Positions 53,868 through 63,406 of a stretch of 64,000 nt of DNA are shown in pieces. The notes under the pieces were generated by a model. The model ran no database searches. It was not told where the DNA came from and worked only from the letters and a program-made list of their open reading frames with translations. Position 1 is the first letter of the stretch; each line of letters opens with the position of its first letter. The stretch lies in NCBI RefSeq assembly GCF_005843885.1, contig NZ_CP040443.1, positions 3,720,001 through 3,784,000 of the forward strand. Direction: 5' to 3'. The stretch is from Escherichia sp. E4742. Lineage in GTDB: Bacteria > Pseudomonadota > Gammaproteobacteria > Enterobacterales > Enterobacteriaceae. The translations under genes and the position numbers were made by a program.

Positions 53868-54896
53868 GGGTAATCCTTTGTAAGACAGAGAGTAAAATAA
53901 GTTACACACGTCGTATTTATGGCCGTTTTCTGTGGCACATGATTAATAACACTGGAGTGTCTGTGTCCTGTCGTCAGGTTGCAATTGATCTATTTTCAAA
54001 ATATCTTTCGGAAAATGCTTGTTTATGTGGTTACTTTAAATATGACGGCTATTTCAATAGGTTACGTATATGGTTGTTATTGATTTTAATTTTTCAAATT
54101 ATATTGATTTAATGTATTGATATATTTGTGATCAACATCTGATTTGTATTTTTTAGGGGAGGCTGGTTATAAAAGTAGTTCATAAAGTTTAGTGTGCATT
54201 ATTAATGCAATTTACTGCCGTCTTAACATGAAATTGTAACGGTAATGTTTAAAGTAACAAATGGTTAATAACTCATTTGGGGTTGTGCTATTCATTGGAC
54301 CTAATTAATCACTTCTACTCAAATGATTATTCTTGAGCAGTGGAACGTATTACTTAGAGTGGGCTGGTGTTCAATAACGTCCAGATATAATACCGTTTCA
54401 TTGTCTCGTCTTGCTGCTGGGGTAATAAAGATAATTTACATATACCAACACAGGATAAACTTAGTTATTGAATCTCATGTTGTTTGATGTTGGCTCACTG
54501 AGCCGTTCATTGAATATAAAGAGGAGAAAAATATTTATATCAGATGCAATTTAGCTTAAAAGCTCTCTTTCCCTTCTTCCTGCATTCTACAAATCCATCC
54601 TTCAATGTGATTATTAGCAAAGCAACAATAACATTCCGGGGTAAAGATTGGTGCTCATAAAGACAACAATCAATTAACTTTGATAAAAATATGTTATGTA
54701 AAATGACAACAAATTGGCTAATCTAATCAATTAGTCTTATAAAAAGTAGGTAAGGCGGTTCTGTTAAATAAAATACTGGTTTTTTATCTATGCATTTTCA
54801 TAGCGGTAATTTTGCTGCGCTATTTAGTTACAATAAATTAACAATAAAATTACTAATGATCTATAGATTATACATGGTTAACATATCTGATTGATT

Positions 54897-54910
54897 TTGA
54901 TATAAATCAA
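54897..54910. promoter_or_regulatory. Perfect FNR site upstream of cydA
   Basis: TTGAT-ATAA-ATCAA matches the FNR consensus exactly. FNR represses cydAB under strict anaerobiosis in K-12, while ArcA activates it in low oxygen. Confidence 0.85.
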
Positions 54911-54948
54911 TTTTTAATTCTTGAAAAAAATCTGCAAAACGCGATAAA

Positions 54949-54962
54949 TTGTCGTAGATCAA
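54949..54962. promoter_or_regulatory. Second FNR-like site upstream of cydA
   Basis: TTGTC-GTAG-ATCAA has one mismatch to the FNR consensus and lies 52 bases after the first site, close to the spacing of the two FNR sites described for K-12 cydA. Confidence 0.75.
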
Positions 54963-55246
54963 ATTGGTGGGATGGTGACAATTTCGCTATAAATTGATCA
55001 CTGTCGAAAAATGCAAATTTGCTCAATAAAAACCTGTTTATTGTAAGGATTTTGCGGCGTAATATAATTACGGGATCAATTTGGTTTATTCATTAACATA
55101 TTTGTAACTTTTTTATCATTGTCTTTCCTCTTTTGATGAAATGGCAACGATAGGGGCGAGCAAATAATTTTGTATTGGGGCATGCGTGTGACCCTTTCTA
55201 ACGGGGTTCACTCTCGGAGTCTTCATGCGATGAGCAAGGAGTCATG

Positions 55247-56815
55247 ATGTTAGATATAGTCGAACTGTCGCGCTTACAGTTTGCCTTGACCGCGATGTAC
55301 CACTTCCTTTTTGTGCCGCTGACGCTCGGTATGGCGTTCCTGCTGGCCATTATGGAAACGGTCTACGTCCTTTCCGGCAAACAGATTTATAAAGATATGA
55401 CCAAGTTCTGGGGCAAGTTGTTTGGTATCAACTTTGCTCTGGGTGTGGCAACCGGTCTGACCATGGAGTTCCAGTTCGGGACTAACTGGTCTTACTATTC
55501 CCACTATGTAGGGGATATCTTCGGTGCGCCGCTGGCAATCGAAGGTCTGATGGCCTTCTTCCTCGAATCCACCTTTGTAGGTCTGTTCTTCTTCGGTTGG
55601 GATCGTCTGGGTAAAGTTCAGCATATGTGTGTTACCTGGCTGGTGGCGCTCGGTTCAAACCTGTCCGCACTGTGGATTCTGGTTGCGAACGGCTGGATGC
55701 AAAACCCAATCGCGTCCGATTTCAATTTCGAAACCATGCGTATGGAGATGGTGAGCTTCTCCGAACTGGTGCTTAACCCGGTTGCTCAGGTGAAATTCGT
55801 TCACACTGTAGCCTCTGGTTATGTGACTGGCGCGATGTTCATCCTCGGTATCAGCGCATGGTATATGCTGAAAGGCCGTGACTTCGCCTTCGCTAAACGC
55901 TCCTTTGCTATCGCTGCAAGCTTCGGTATGGCTGCCGTTCTGTCTGTTATTGTTCTGGGTGATGAATCCGGTTACGAAATGGGCGACGTGCAGAAAACCA
56001 AACTGGCTGCAATTGAAGCCGAGTGGGAAACGCAACCTGCGCCTGCTGCCTTTACTCTGTTCGGTATTCCTGATCAGGATGAGCAGACGAACAAATTTGC
56101 GATCCAGATCCCTTACGCGCTGGGCATCATTGCAACGCGTTCCGTGGATACGCCAGTTATCGGCCTGAAAGAGCTGATGGTTCAGCATGAAGAACGCATC
56201 CGTAACGGGATGAAAGCGTACTCTTTGCTCGAACAACTGCGTTCTGGTACTACCGACCAGGCGGTTCGTGACCAGTTCAATAGCATGAAGAAAGACCTCG
56301 GTTACGGTCTGCTGCTGAAACGCTATACACCAAACGTGGCTGATGCGACTGAAGCTCAGATTCAACAGGCAACCAAAGACTCCATTCCGCGTGTAGCGCC
56401 GCTGTACTTCGCGTTCCGTATTATGGTGGCGTGTGGCTTCCTGCTGCTGGCAATCATTGCGCTCTCCTTCTGGAGTGTCATCCGCAACCGCATTGGCGAG
56501 AAAAAATGGCTGCTGCGCGCCGCGCTGTACGGTATTCCGCTGCCGTGGATTGCTGTAGAAGCGGGCTGGTTCGTTGCCGAATATGGTCGCCAACCGTGGG
56601 CTATCGGTGAAGTGCTGCCTACCGCCGTGGCGAACTCGTCACTGACCGCAGGCGACCTCATCTTCTCGATGGTGCTGATTTGCGGCCTGTATACCCTGTT
56701 CCTGGTGGCAGAATTGTTCTTAATGTTCAAGTTTGCACGCCTCGGCCCAAGCAGCCTGAAAACCGGTCGCTATCACTTTGAGCAGTCCTCCACGACTACT
56801 CAGCCGGCACGCTAA
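55247..56815 (+). CDS. cydA: Cytochrome bd-I oxidase subunit I
   Basis: A 522-residue quinol oxidase subunit carrying hemes b558, b595 and d. Heme ligands are visible as His19 (AMYHFLFVPL), the His in KFVHTVASGYVTG (about 186) and the Met in FRIMVACGF (about 393). The quinol-binding Q-loop with GYEMGDVQKTK and the long E. coli-type insert is present. The start at 55247 has AAGGAG with 5-base spacing; the adjacent ATG at 55244 is too close to it. The enzyme works at low oxygen with high affinity. Confidence 0.98.
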   Translation: MLDIVELSRLQFALTAMYHFLFVPLTLGMAFLLAIMETVYVLSGKQIYKDMTKFWGKLFGINFALGVATGLTMEFQFGTNWSYYSHYVGDIFGAPLAIEGLMAFFLESTFVGLFFFGWDRLGKVQHMCVTWLVALGSNLSALWILVANGWMQNPIASDFNFETMRMEMVSFSELVLNPVAQVKFVHTVASGYVTGAMFILGISAWYMLKGRDFAFAKRSFAIAASFGMAAVLSVIVLGDESGYEMGDVQKTKLAAIEAEWETQPAPAAFTLFGIPDQDEQTNKFAIQIPYALGIIATRSVDTPVIGLKELMVQHEERIRNGMKAYSLLEQLRSGTTDQAVRDQFNSMKKDLGYGLLLKRYTPNVADATEAQIQQATKDSIPRVAPLYFAFRIMVACGFLLLAIIALSFWSVIRNRIGEKKWLLRAALYGIPLPWIAVEAGWFVAEYGRQPWAIGEVLPTAVANSSLTAGDLIFSMVLICGLYTLFLVAELFLMFKFARLGPSSLKTGRYHFEQSSTTTQPAR

Positions 56816-56830
56816 GACAGGAGTCGTCAA

Positions 56831-57970
56831 ATGATCGATTATGAAGTATTGCGTTTTATCTGGTGGCTGCTGGTTGGCATTCTGCTGATTGGTTTTGCAG
56901 TCACTGACGGTTTCGACATGGGGGTGGGCATGCTCACCCGTTTCCTCGGTCGTAACGACACCGAGCGTCGAATTATGATTAACTCCATCGCCCCACACTG
57001 GGACGGTAACCAGGTTTGGCTTATCACCGCAGGCGGCGCACTGTTTGCTGCCTGGCCGATGGTCTATGCTGCTGCGTTCTCCGGCTTCTATGTGGCGATG
57101 ATCCTTGTGCTGGCGTCTTTGTTCTTCCGTCCGGTCGGTTTTGATTATCGCTCCAAGATTGAAGAAACCCGCTGGCGTAACATGTGGGACTGGGGCATCT
57201 TCATTGGTAGCTTCGTTCCGCCGCTGGTGATTGGTGTAGCGTTCGGCAACCTGTTGCAGGGCGTACCGTTCAACGTTGATGAATATCTGCGTCTGTACTA
57301 CACCGGTAACTTCTTCCAGCTGCTTAACCCGTTCGGCCTGCTGGCTGGTGTGGTGAGCGTAGGGATGATCATTACTCAGGGCGCGACCTACCTGCAAATG
57401 CGTACCGTGGGCGAGCTGCACCTGCGTACCCGTGCAACGGCTCAGGTGGCGGCACTGGTGACGCTGGTCTGCTTCGCACTGGCGGGTGTATGGGTGATGT
57501 ACGGTATCGACGGTTATGTCGTTAAATCGACAATGGACCATTACGCAGCATCTAACCCGCTGAATAAAGAAGTGGTTCGTGAAGCTGGCGCATGGTTGGT
57601 GAACTTCAACAATATGCCGATTCTGTGGGCTATTCCGGCGCTGGGTGTTGTTCTGCCGCTGCTGACCATCCTGACTGCACGTATGGATAAAGCCGCGTGG
57701 GCGTTTGTGTTTTCCTCCCTGACGCTAGCCTGCATCATCCTGACTGCCGGTGTCGCGATGTTCCCGTTTGTGATGCCGTCCAGCACCATGATGAATGCAA
57801 GTCTGACAATGTGGGATGCAACTTCCAGCCAGCTGACGCTTAACGTCATGACCTGGGTTGCGGTGGTTCTGGTTCCGATCATTCTGCTCTACACCGCCTG
57901 GTGTTACTGGAAAATGTTCGGACGTATCACCAAAGAAGATATTGAACGTAACACCCACTCTCTGTACTAA
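56831..57970 (+). CDS. cydB: Cytochrome bd-I oxidase subunit II
   Basis: A 379-residue membrane subunit II of cytochrome bd-I with eight or nine hydrophobic segments. It begins MIDYEVLRFIWWLLVGILLIGFAVTDGFDMGVGML, the usual family start, and contains NEVW-type NQVWLITAGGALFAAWP. It follows cydA after 15 bases and pairs with it in the oxidase. Confidence 0.98.
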   Translation: MIDYEVLRFIWWLLVGILLIGFAVTDGFDMGVGMLTRFLGRNDTERRIMINSIAPHWDGNQVWLITAGGALFAAWPMVYAAAFSGFYVAMILVLASLFFRPVGFDYRSKIEETRWRNMWDWGIFIGSFVPPLVIGVAFGNLLQGVPFNVDEYLRLYYTGNFFQLLNPFGLLAGVVSVGMIITQGATYLQMRTVGELHLRTRATAQVAALVTLVCFALAGVWVMYGIDGYVVKSTMDHYAASNPLNKEVVREAGAWLVNFNNMPILWAIPALGVVLPLLTILTARMDKAAWAFVFSSLTLACIILTAGVAMFPFVMPSSTMMNASLTMWDATSSQLTLNVMTWVAVVLVPIILLYTAWCYWKMFGRITKEDIERNTHSLY

Positions 57971-57984
57971 GTAAGGAGCTAAAA

Positions 57985-58098
57985 ATGTGGTATTTCGCAT
58001 GGATTCTGGGAACGCTTCTTGCCTGTTCGTTTGGGGTAATCACCGCGCTGGCGCTTGAGCACGTCGAATCAGGTAAAGCCGGTCAAGAAGACAGCTGA
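57985..58098 (+). CDS. cydX: Cytochrome bd-I accessory subunit CydX
   Basis: A 37-residue single-helix membrane protein (MWYFAWILGTLLACSFGV, then ITALALEH and a polar tail) needed for stable, active cytochrome bd-I. AAGGAG precedes the ATG, 14 bases after cydB. Its TGA overlaps the ybgE ATG. Confidence 0.97.
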   Translation: MWYFAWILGTLLACSFGVITALALEHVESGKAGQEDS

Positions 58099-58391
58099 TG
58101 AGTAAGATTATCGCAACCTTGTATGCGGTAATGGACAAGCGCCCCCTGCGGGCGCTTTCCTTCGTGATGGCGCTTCTGTTAGCAGGATGTATGTTTTGGG
58201 ACCCATCACGTTTTGCCGCGAAGACCAGTGAACTGGAAATCTGGCATGGTTTATTGCTGATGTGGGCCGTCTGTGCTGGCGTAATTCACGGCGTGGGTTT
58301 TCGTCCGCAGAAGGTTCTTTGGCAAGGGATTTTTTGCCCACTGCTTGCCGATATCGTTCTCATTGTCGGGCTGATTTTCTGCTTCTTTTAA
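58098..58391 (+). CDS. ybgE: YbgE, cyd operon membrane protein
   Basis: A 97-residue inner-membrane protein with three hydrophobic helices (ALSFVMALLLAGCMFW, LLLMWAVCAGVIHGVGF, CPLLADIVLIVGLIFCFF). It is regularly linked to cydABX, but its function is unclear. It is translationally coupled to cydX by a TGATG overlap. Confidence 0.95.
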   Translation: MSKIIATLYAVMDKRPLRALSFVMALLLAGCMFWDPSRFAAKTSELEIWHGLLLMWAVCAGVIHGVGFRPQKVLWQGIFCPLLADIVLIVGLIFCFF

Positions 58392-58406
58392 ATCAGAATT
58401 CTCTTT

Positions 58407-58442
58407 AAAAATTTATGGACCTTCAACAGTCCATAAATTTTT
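58407..58442. terminator. Hairpin terminator after ybgE
   Basis: AAAAATTTATGGAC / GTCCATAAATTTTT is a perfect 14-base stem with an 8-base loop, 15 bases after ybgE. The T-rich end gives termination in either direction. The remaining bases before ybgC should hold its promoter. Confidence 0.85.
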
Positions 58443-58540
58443 ACGCTCCCTTAACTTGCCCTCATTCCCAAACCTCAATCGCGCGCGTATAGTAGCAGCG
58501 TTTAAAAGTTCTAACTTTTGTTGCATTACCGGGATGTAAA

Positions 58541-58945
58541 GTGAATACAACGCTGTTTCGATGGCCGGTTCGCGTCTACTATGAAGATACCGATGCCGGT
58601 GGTGTGGTGTACCACGCCAGTTACATCGCTTTTTATGAAAGAGCACGCACAGAGATGCTGCGTCATCATCACTTCAGTCAACAGGCGCTGATGGCTGAAC
58701 GCGTTGCCTTCGTGGTGCGTAAGATGACGGTGGAATATTATGCGCCTGCGCGGCTCGACGATATGCTCGAAATACAGACTGAAATAACATCAATGCGTGG
58801 CACCTCTTTGGTTTTCACGCAACGTATTGTCAACGCTGAGAATACTCTGCTGAATGAAGCCGAGGTTCTGATTGTTTGCGTTGACCCACTCAAAATGAAG
58901 CCTCGTGCGCTTCCCAAGTCTATTGTCGCGGAGTTTAAGCAGTGA
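58541..58945 (+). CDS. ybgC: Acyl-CoA thioesterase YbgC
   Basis: A 134-residue hot-dog-fold thioesterase of the 4-hydroxybenzoyl-CoA type. The catalytic Asp motif appears as YYEDTDAGGVVYHASYIAFYERARTE. It acts on short or long acyl-CoA/ACP in vitro and is linked with phospholipid metabolism near the Tol complex. It starts with GTG and overlaps tolQ by four bases, as in K-12. Confidence 0.96.
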   Translation: MNTTLFRWPVRVYYEDTDAGGVVYHASYIAFYERARTEMLRHHHFSQQALMAERVAFVVRKMTVEYYAPARLDDMLEIQTEITSMRGTSLVFTQRIVNAENTLLNEAEVLIVCVDPLKMKPRALPKSIVAEFKQ

Positions 58946-59634
58946 CTGACATGAATATCCTTGATTTGTTCCTGAAGGCGAGCCTTCTGGTTAAACTTAT
59001 CATGTTGATTTTGATTGGTTTTTCAATCGCATCCTGGGCCATTATTATCCAGCGGACCCGTATTCTTAACGCCGCGGCTCGCGAAGCCGAAGCGTTTGAG
59101 GATAAATTCTGGTCTGGAATCGAACTTTCTCGCCTCTATCAGGAGAGCCAGGGAAAACGAGATAATCTCTCGGGGTCGGAACAAATCTTTTACAGTGGGT
59201 TCAAAGAATTTGTGCGCCTGCATCGTGCTAACAGCCATGCACCGGAAGCCGTAGTGGAAGGCGCGTCGCGCGCGATGCGTATTTCCATGAACCGTGAGCT
59301 GGAAAATCTGGAAACGCACATTCCGTTTCTCGGCACTGTGGGTTCCATCAGCCCGTATATCGGTCTGTTCGGTACAGTCTGGGGGATCATGCATGCCTTT
59401 ATCGCTCTCGGCGCGGTGAAGCAGGCAACATTGCAAATGGTTGCTCCAGGCATCGCAGAAGCGTTGATTGCTACAGCAATCGGTCTGTTCGCCGCTATTC
59501 CGGCGGTTATGGCCTACAACCGCCTCAACCAGCGCGTAAACAAACTGGAACTGAATTACGACAACTTTATGGAAGAGTTTACCGCGATTCTGCACCGCCA
59601 GGCGTTTACCGTTAGCGAGAGCAACAAGGGGTAA
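58942..59634 (+). CDS. tolQ: Tol-Pal proton-channel subunit TolQ
   Basis: A 230-residue inner-membrane protein with three membrane helices (KLIMLILIGFSIASWAIIIQ; the pair in GLFGTVWGIMHAFIAL and IATAIGLFAAIPAVMAYN), homologous to ExbB and MotA. It starts with GTG inside the end of ybgC. With TolR it uses proton flow to energise TolA. Confidence 0.98.
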   Translation: MTDMNILDLFLKASLLVKLIMLILIGFSIASWAIIIQRTRILNAAAREAEAFEDKFWSGIELSRLYQESQGKRDNLSGSEQIFYSGFKEFVRLHRANSHAPEAVVEGASRAMRISMNRELENLETHIPFLGTVGSISPYIGLFGTVWGIMHAFIALGAVKQATLQMVAPGIAEALIATAIGLFAAIPAVMAYNRLNQRVNKLELNYDNFMEEFTAILHRQAFTVSESNKG

Positions 59635-59637
59635 GCC

Positions 59638-60066
59638 ATGGCCAGAGCGCGTGGACGAGGTCGTCGCGATCTCAAGTCCGAAATCAACATTGTACCGTTG
59701 CTGGACGTACTGCTGGTGCTGTTGCTGATCTTTATGGCGACAGCGCCAATCATCACCCAGAGCGTGGAGGTCGATCTGCCAGACGCTACTGAATCACAGG
59801 CGGTGAGCAGTAACGATAATCCGCCTGTGATTGTTGAAGTGTCTGGTATTGGTCAGTACACCGTGGTGGTTGAGAAAGATCGTCTGGAGCGTTTACCTCC
59901 AGAGCAGGTGGTGGCGGAAGTATCCAGCCGTTTCAAGGCCAACCCGAAAACGGTCTTTCTGATCGGTGGCGCAAAAGATGTGCCTTACGATGAAATAATT
60001 AAAGCGCTGAACTTGTTACACAGTGCGGGTGTGAAATCGGTTGGTTTAATGACGCAGCCTATTTAA
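59638..60066 (+). CDS. tolR: Tol-Pal proton-channel subunit TolR
   Basis: A 142-residue ExbD-like protein. One membrane helix carries the proton-relay Asp in VPLLDVLLVLLLIFMATAP, followed by a periplasmic domain. It lies three bases after tolQ. Confidence 0.98.
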   Translation: MARARGRGRRDLKSEINIVPLLDVLLVLLLIFMATAPIITQSVEVDLPDATESQAVSSNDNPPVIVEVSGIGQYTVVVEKDRLERLPPEQVVAEVSSRFKANPKTVFLIGGAKDVPYDEIIKALNLLHSAGVKSVGLMTQPI

Positions 60067-60129
60067 GCATCTGCGTTTCCCTTGCTTTTAGAGAGCGGGT
60101 AACAGGCGAACAGTTTTTGGGAACCGAGA

Positions 60130-61416
60130 GTGTCAAAGGCAACCGAACAAAACGACAAGCTCAAACGGGCGATAATTATTTCAGCAGTGCTGCATGTCAT
60201 CTTATTTGCAGCGCTGATCTGGAGTTCGTTCGATGAGAATATAGAAGCTTCAGCCGGAGGCGGCGGTGGTTCGTCCATCGACGCTGTAATGGTTGATTCA
60301 GGTGCGGTAGTTAAGCAGTACAAACGTATGCAAAGCCAGGAATCAAGCGCGAAGCGTTCTGAAGAGCAGCGCAAGATGAAGGAACAGCAGGCTGCTGAAG
60401 AACTGCGTGAGAAACAAGCGGCTGAACAGGAACGCCTGAAGCAGCTTGAGAAAGAACGGTTAGCTGCTCAGGAACAGAAGAAACAGGCTGAAGAAGCCGC
60501 TAAACAGGCCGAGTTAAAGCAGAAGCAAGCGGAAGAGGCAGCAGCGAAAGCGGCGGCAGATGCTAAAGCGAAGGCTGAAGCGGAAGCCAAAGCTGCCGAA
60601 GAAGCAGCGAAGAAAGCGGCTGCGGACGCGAAGAAAAAAGCAGAAGCAGAAGCCGCCAAAGCCGCAGCCGAAGCGCAGAAAAAAGCTGAGGCCGAAGCCG
60701 CCAAAGCTGCAGCGGCGCTGAAGAAGAAAGCGGAAGCGGCAGAAGCTGAAGCAAGAAAGAAAGCGGCAACTGAAGCTGCTGAAAAAGCGAAGGCAGAAGC
60801 TGAGCAGAAAGCGGCTGCTGAAAAGGCGGCTGCAGATAAGAAAGCCGCCGCTGAAAAAGCAGCAGCCGACAAAAAAGCAGCAGAAAAAGCGGCTGCTGAA
60901 AAGGCAGCAGCTGATAAGAAAGCAGCGGCAGAAAAAGCCGCCGCAGACAAAAAAGCCGCCGCAGACAAAAAAGCCGCAGCGGCAAAAGCAGCAGCTGAAA
61001 AAGCGGCTGCAGCAAAAGCTGCCGCGGAGGCAGATGATATTTTCGGTGAGCTAAGCTCTGGTAAGAATGCACCGAAAACGGGGGGAGGGGCGAAAGGGAA
61101 CAATGCTTCGCCTGCCGGGAGTGGTAATACTAAAAACAATGGCGCATCAGGCGCAGATATCAATAACTATGCCGGGCAGATTAAATCTGCTATCGAAAGT
61201 AAGTTCTATGATGCATCGTCCTATGCAGGTAAAACCTGTACGCTGCGCATAAAACTGGCACCGGATGGCATGTTACTGGATATCAAACCTGAAGGTGGCG
61301 ATCCCGCTCTTTGTCAGGCTGCGTTGGCAGCAGCTAAACTTGCGAAGATCCCGAAACCACCAAGCCAGGCAGTATATGAAGTGTTCAAGAACGCACCATT
61401 GGACTTCAAACCGTAA
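60130..61416 (+). CDS. tolA: Tol-Pal energy-transducing protein TolA
   Basis: A 428-residue protein that spans the periplasm. Domain I is the N-terminal membrane helix (IIISAVLHVILFAALIW with the S...H...L face that meets TolQR). Domain II, about residues 50-310, is an Ala/Lys/Glu-rich long helix made of KAAAEKAAADK-type repeats. Domain III ends the protein with the CTLRIKLAPDGMLL fold and paired Cys. I recall 421 residues in K-12, so domain II seems longer here. It starts with GTG. Confidence 0.97.
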   Translation: MSKATEQNDKLKRAIIISAVLHVILFAALIWSSFDENIEASAGGGGGSSIDAVMVDSGAVVKQYKRMQSQESSAKRSEEQRKMKEQQAAEELREKQAAEQERLKQLEKERLAAQEQKKQAEEAAKQAELKQKQAEEAAAKAAADAKAKAEAEAKAAEEAAKKAAADAKKKAEAEAAKAAAEAQKKAEAEAAKAAAALKKKAEAAEAEARKKAATEAAEKAKAEAEQKAAAEKAAADKKAAAEKAAADKKAAEKAAAEKAAADKKAAAEKAAADKKAAADKKAAAAKAAAEKAAAAKAAAEADDIFGELSSGKNAPKTGGGAKGNNASPAGSGNTKNNGASGADINNYAGQIKSAIESKFYDASSYAGKTCTLRIKLAPDGMLLDIKPEGGDPALCQAALAAAKLAKIPKPPSQAVYEVFKNAPLDFKP

Positions 61417-61548
61417 TCGCGATGTTGGTCGTCACGGCGGTCAACATCAGACATCGGTTGGCGCAGGGTTCTGGTAGTTTTGTGTATTTGAGTTTGTTAA
61501 CATTCTGCTAAATTATCGTGGGCTATCTGTCCAGATAAGGGAGATATG

Positions 61549-62841
61549 ATGAAGCAGGCATTACGAGTAGCATTTGGTTTTCTCATACTGTGGGCGTCAG
61601 TTCTGCATGCTGAAGTCCGCATTGTGATCGACAGTGGTGTAGATTCCGGTCGTCCTATTGGTGTCGTTCCATTCCAGTGGGCGGGTCCAGGTGCGGCACC
61701 TGAAGATATTGGCGGCATCGTTGCTGCTGACTTGCGTAACAGCGGTAAATTTAATCCGTTAGATCGCGCTCGTCTGCCTCAACAGCCAGGTAGCGCGCAG
61801 GAAGTTCAACCTGCTGCATGGTCTGCGCTGGGCATTGACGCTGTCGTTGTAGGTCAGGTCACTCCGAATCCGGACGGTTCTTACAATGTTGCTTATCAGC
61901 TGGTTGATACCGGCGGTGCACCGGGTACTGTGCTTGCTCAGAACTCATACAAAGTAAACAAACAATGGCTGCGTTACGCTGGCCATACCGCCAGTGATGA
62001 AGTGTTTGAAAAACTGACCGGCATTAAAGGTGCGTTCCGTACCCGTATTGCCTATGTTGTTCAGACCAATGGCGGCCAGTTCCCGTATGAGTTGCGTGTG
62101 TCTGACTATGATGGCTACAACCAGTTTGTGGTTCACCGTTCTCCGCAGCCGCTGATGTCTCCGGCGTGGTCACCGGACGGTTCTAAACTGGCATATGTTA
62201 CCTTCGAAAGCGGTCGTTCAGCGCTGGTAATTCAGACGCTGGCAAATGGCGCTGTACGTCAGGTGGCTTCCTTCCCGCGTCACAACGGTGCGCCTGCATT
62301 CTCGCCAGACGGCAGCAAGCTGGCATTCGCTCTGTCGAAAACTGGTAGCCTGAATCTGTACGTAATGGATTTAGCCTCTGGTCAAATCCGTCAGGTGACA
62401 GATGGCCGCAGCAACAACACTGAACCGACCTGGTTCCCGGACAGCCAGAACCTGGCCTTCACTTCTGACCAGGCCGGTCGTCCGCAGGTTTATAAAGTGA
62501 ATATCAACGGCGGTGCGCCGCAACGTATTACCTGGGAAGGTTCGCAGAACCAGGATGCGGATGTCAGCAGCGACGGTAAATTTATGGTAATGGTTAGCTC
62601 CAATGGTGGGCAGCAGCACATTGCCAAACAAGATCTGGTAACGGGAGGCGTACAAGTTCTGTCCTCAACGTTCCTGGATGAAACGCCAAGTCTGGCACCT
62701 AACGGCACTATGGTAATCTACAGCTCTTCTCAGGGGATGGGATCCGTGCTGAATTTGGTTTCTACAGATGGGCGTTTCAAAGCGCGTCTTCCGGCAACTG
62801 ATGGACAGGTCAAATTTCCTGCCTGGTCGCCGTATCTGTGA
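61549..62841 (+). CDS. tolB: Tol-Pal periplasmic protein TolB
   Basis: A 430-residue periplasmic protein with signal peptide MKQALRVAFGFLILWASVLHA, an N-terminal domain, and a six-bladed beta-propeller whose repeats show SPAWSPDGSKLAYV, APAFSPDGSKLAFA, EPTWFPDSQNLAFT and so on. It binds Pal and TolA. Of two adjacent ATGs I use 61549, which gives the K-12 length and better spacing from GGGAG. Confidence 0.98.
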   Translation: MKQALRVAFGFLILWASVLHAEVRIVIDSGVDSGRPIGVVPFQWAGPGAAPEDIGGIVAADLRNSGKFNPLDRARLPQQPGSAQEVQPAAWSALGIDAVVVGQVTPNPDGSYNVAYQLVDTGGAPGTVLAQNSYKVNKQWLRYAGHTASDEVFEKLTGIKGAFRTRIAYVVQTNGGQFPYELRVSDYDGYNQFVVHRSPQPLMSPAWSPDGSKLAYVTFESGRSALVIQTLANGAVRQVASFPRHNGAPAFSPDGSKLAFALSKTGSLNLYVMDLASGQIRQVTDGRSNNTEPTWFPDSQNLAFTSDQAGRPQVYKVNINGGAPQRITWEGSQNQDADVSSDGKFMVMVSSNGGQQHIAKQDLVTGGVQVLSSTFLDETPSLAPNGTMVIYSSSQGMGSVLNLVSTDGRFKARLPATDGQVKFPAWSPYL

Positions 62842-62851
62842 TAATAATTAA

Positions 62852-63397
<546 letters not shown>

Positions 63398-63406
63398 GAG
63401 AATTGC

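Larger units (their letters stand above)
53868..55246. promoter_or_regulatory. Long divergent control region, glmS and cydA
   Basis: A 1379-base AT-rich gap without a credible gene. The right part (from about 54890) is the cydA control region with FNR-type sites and a long leader. The left part should contain the glmS promoter. A weak CRP-like match, TGTGA-TCAACA-TCTGA, lies at 54127-54142, with two mismatches in the second arm. I looked for a cobalamin riboswitch upstream of glmS and saw no convincing B12-box. Between about 54200 and 54890 I see nothing definite. Confidence 0.65.

Noticed and set aside
53852..54112. 86-codon open frame at the glmS upstream region
   Set aside because: It begins inside glmS on the other strand, lacks a ribosome site and shows no protein-like features.
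53868..54200. Cobalamin riboswitch upstream of glmS
   Set aside because: The B12 dependence of the operon made it worth looking for, but I found no B12-box or compatible folded core by eye.
60468..61163. Ala/Ser/Phe-rich open frame antisense to tolA
   Set aside because: It is the complement of the repetitive tolA domain II and has low-complexity composition only.
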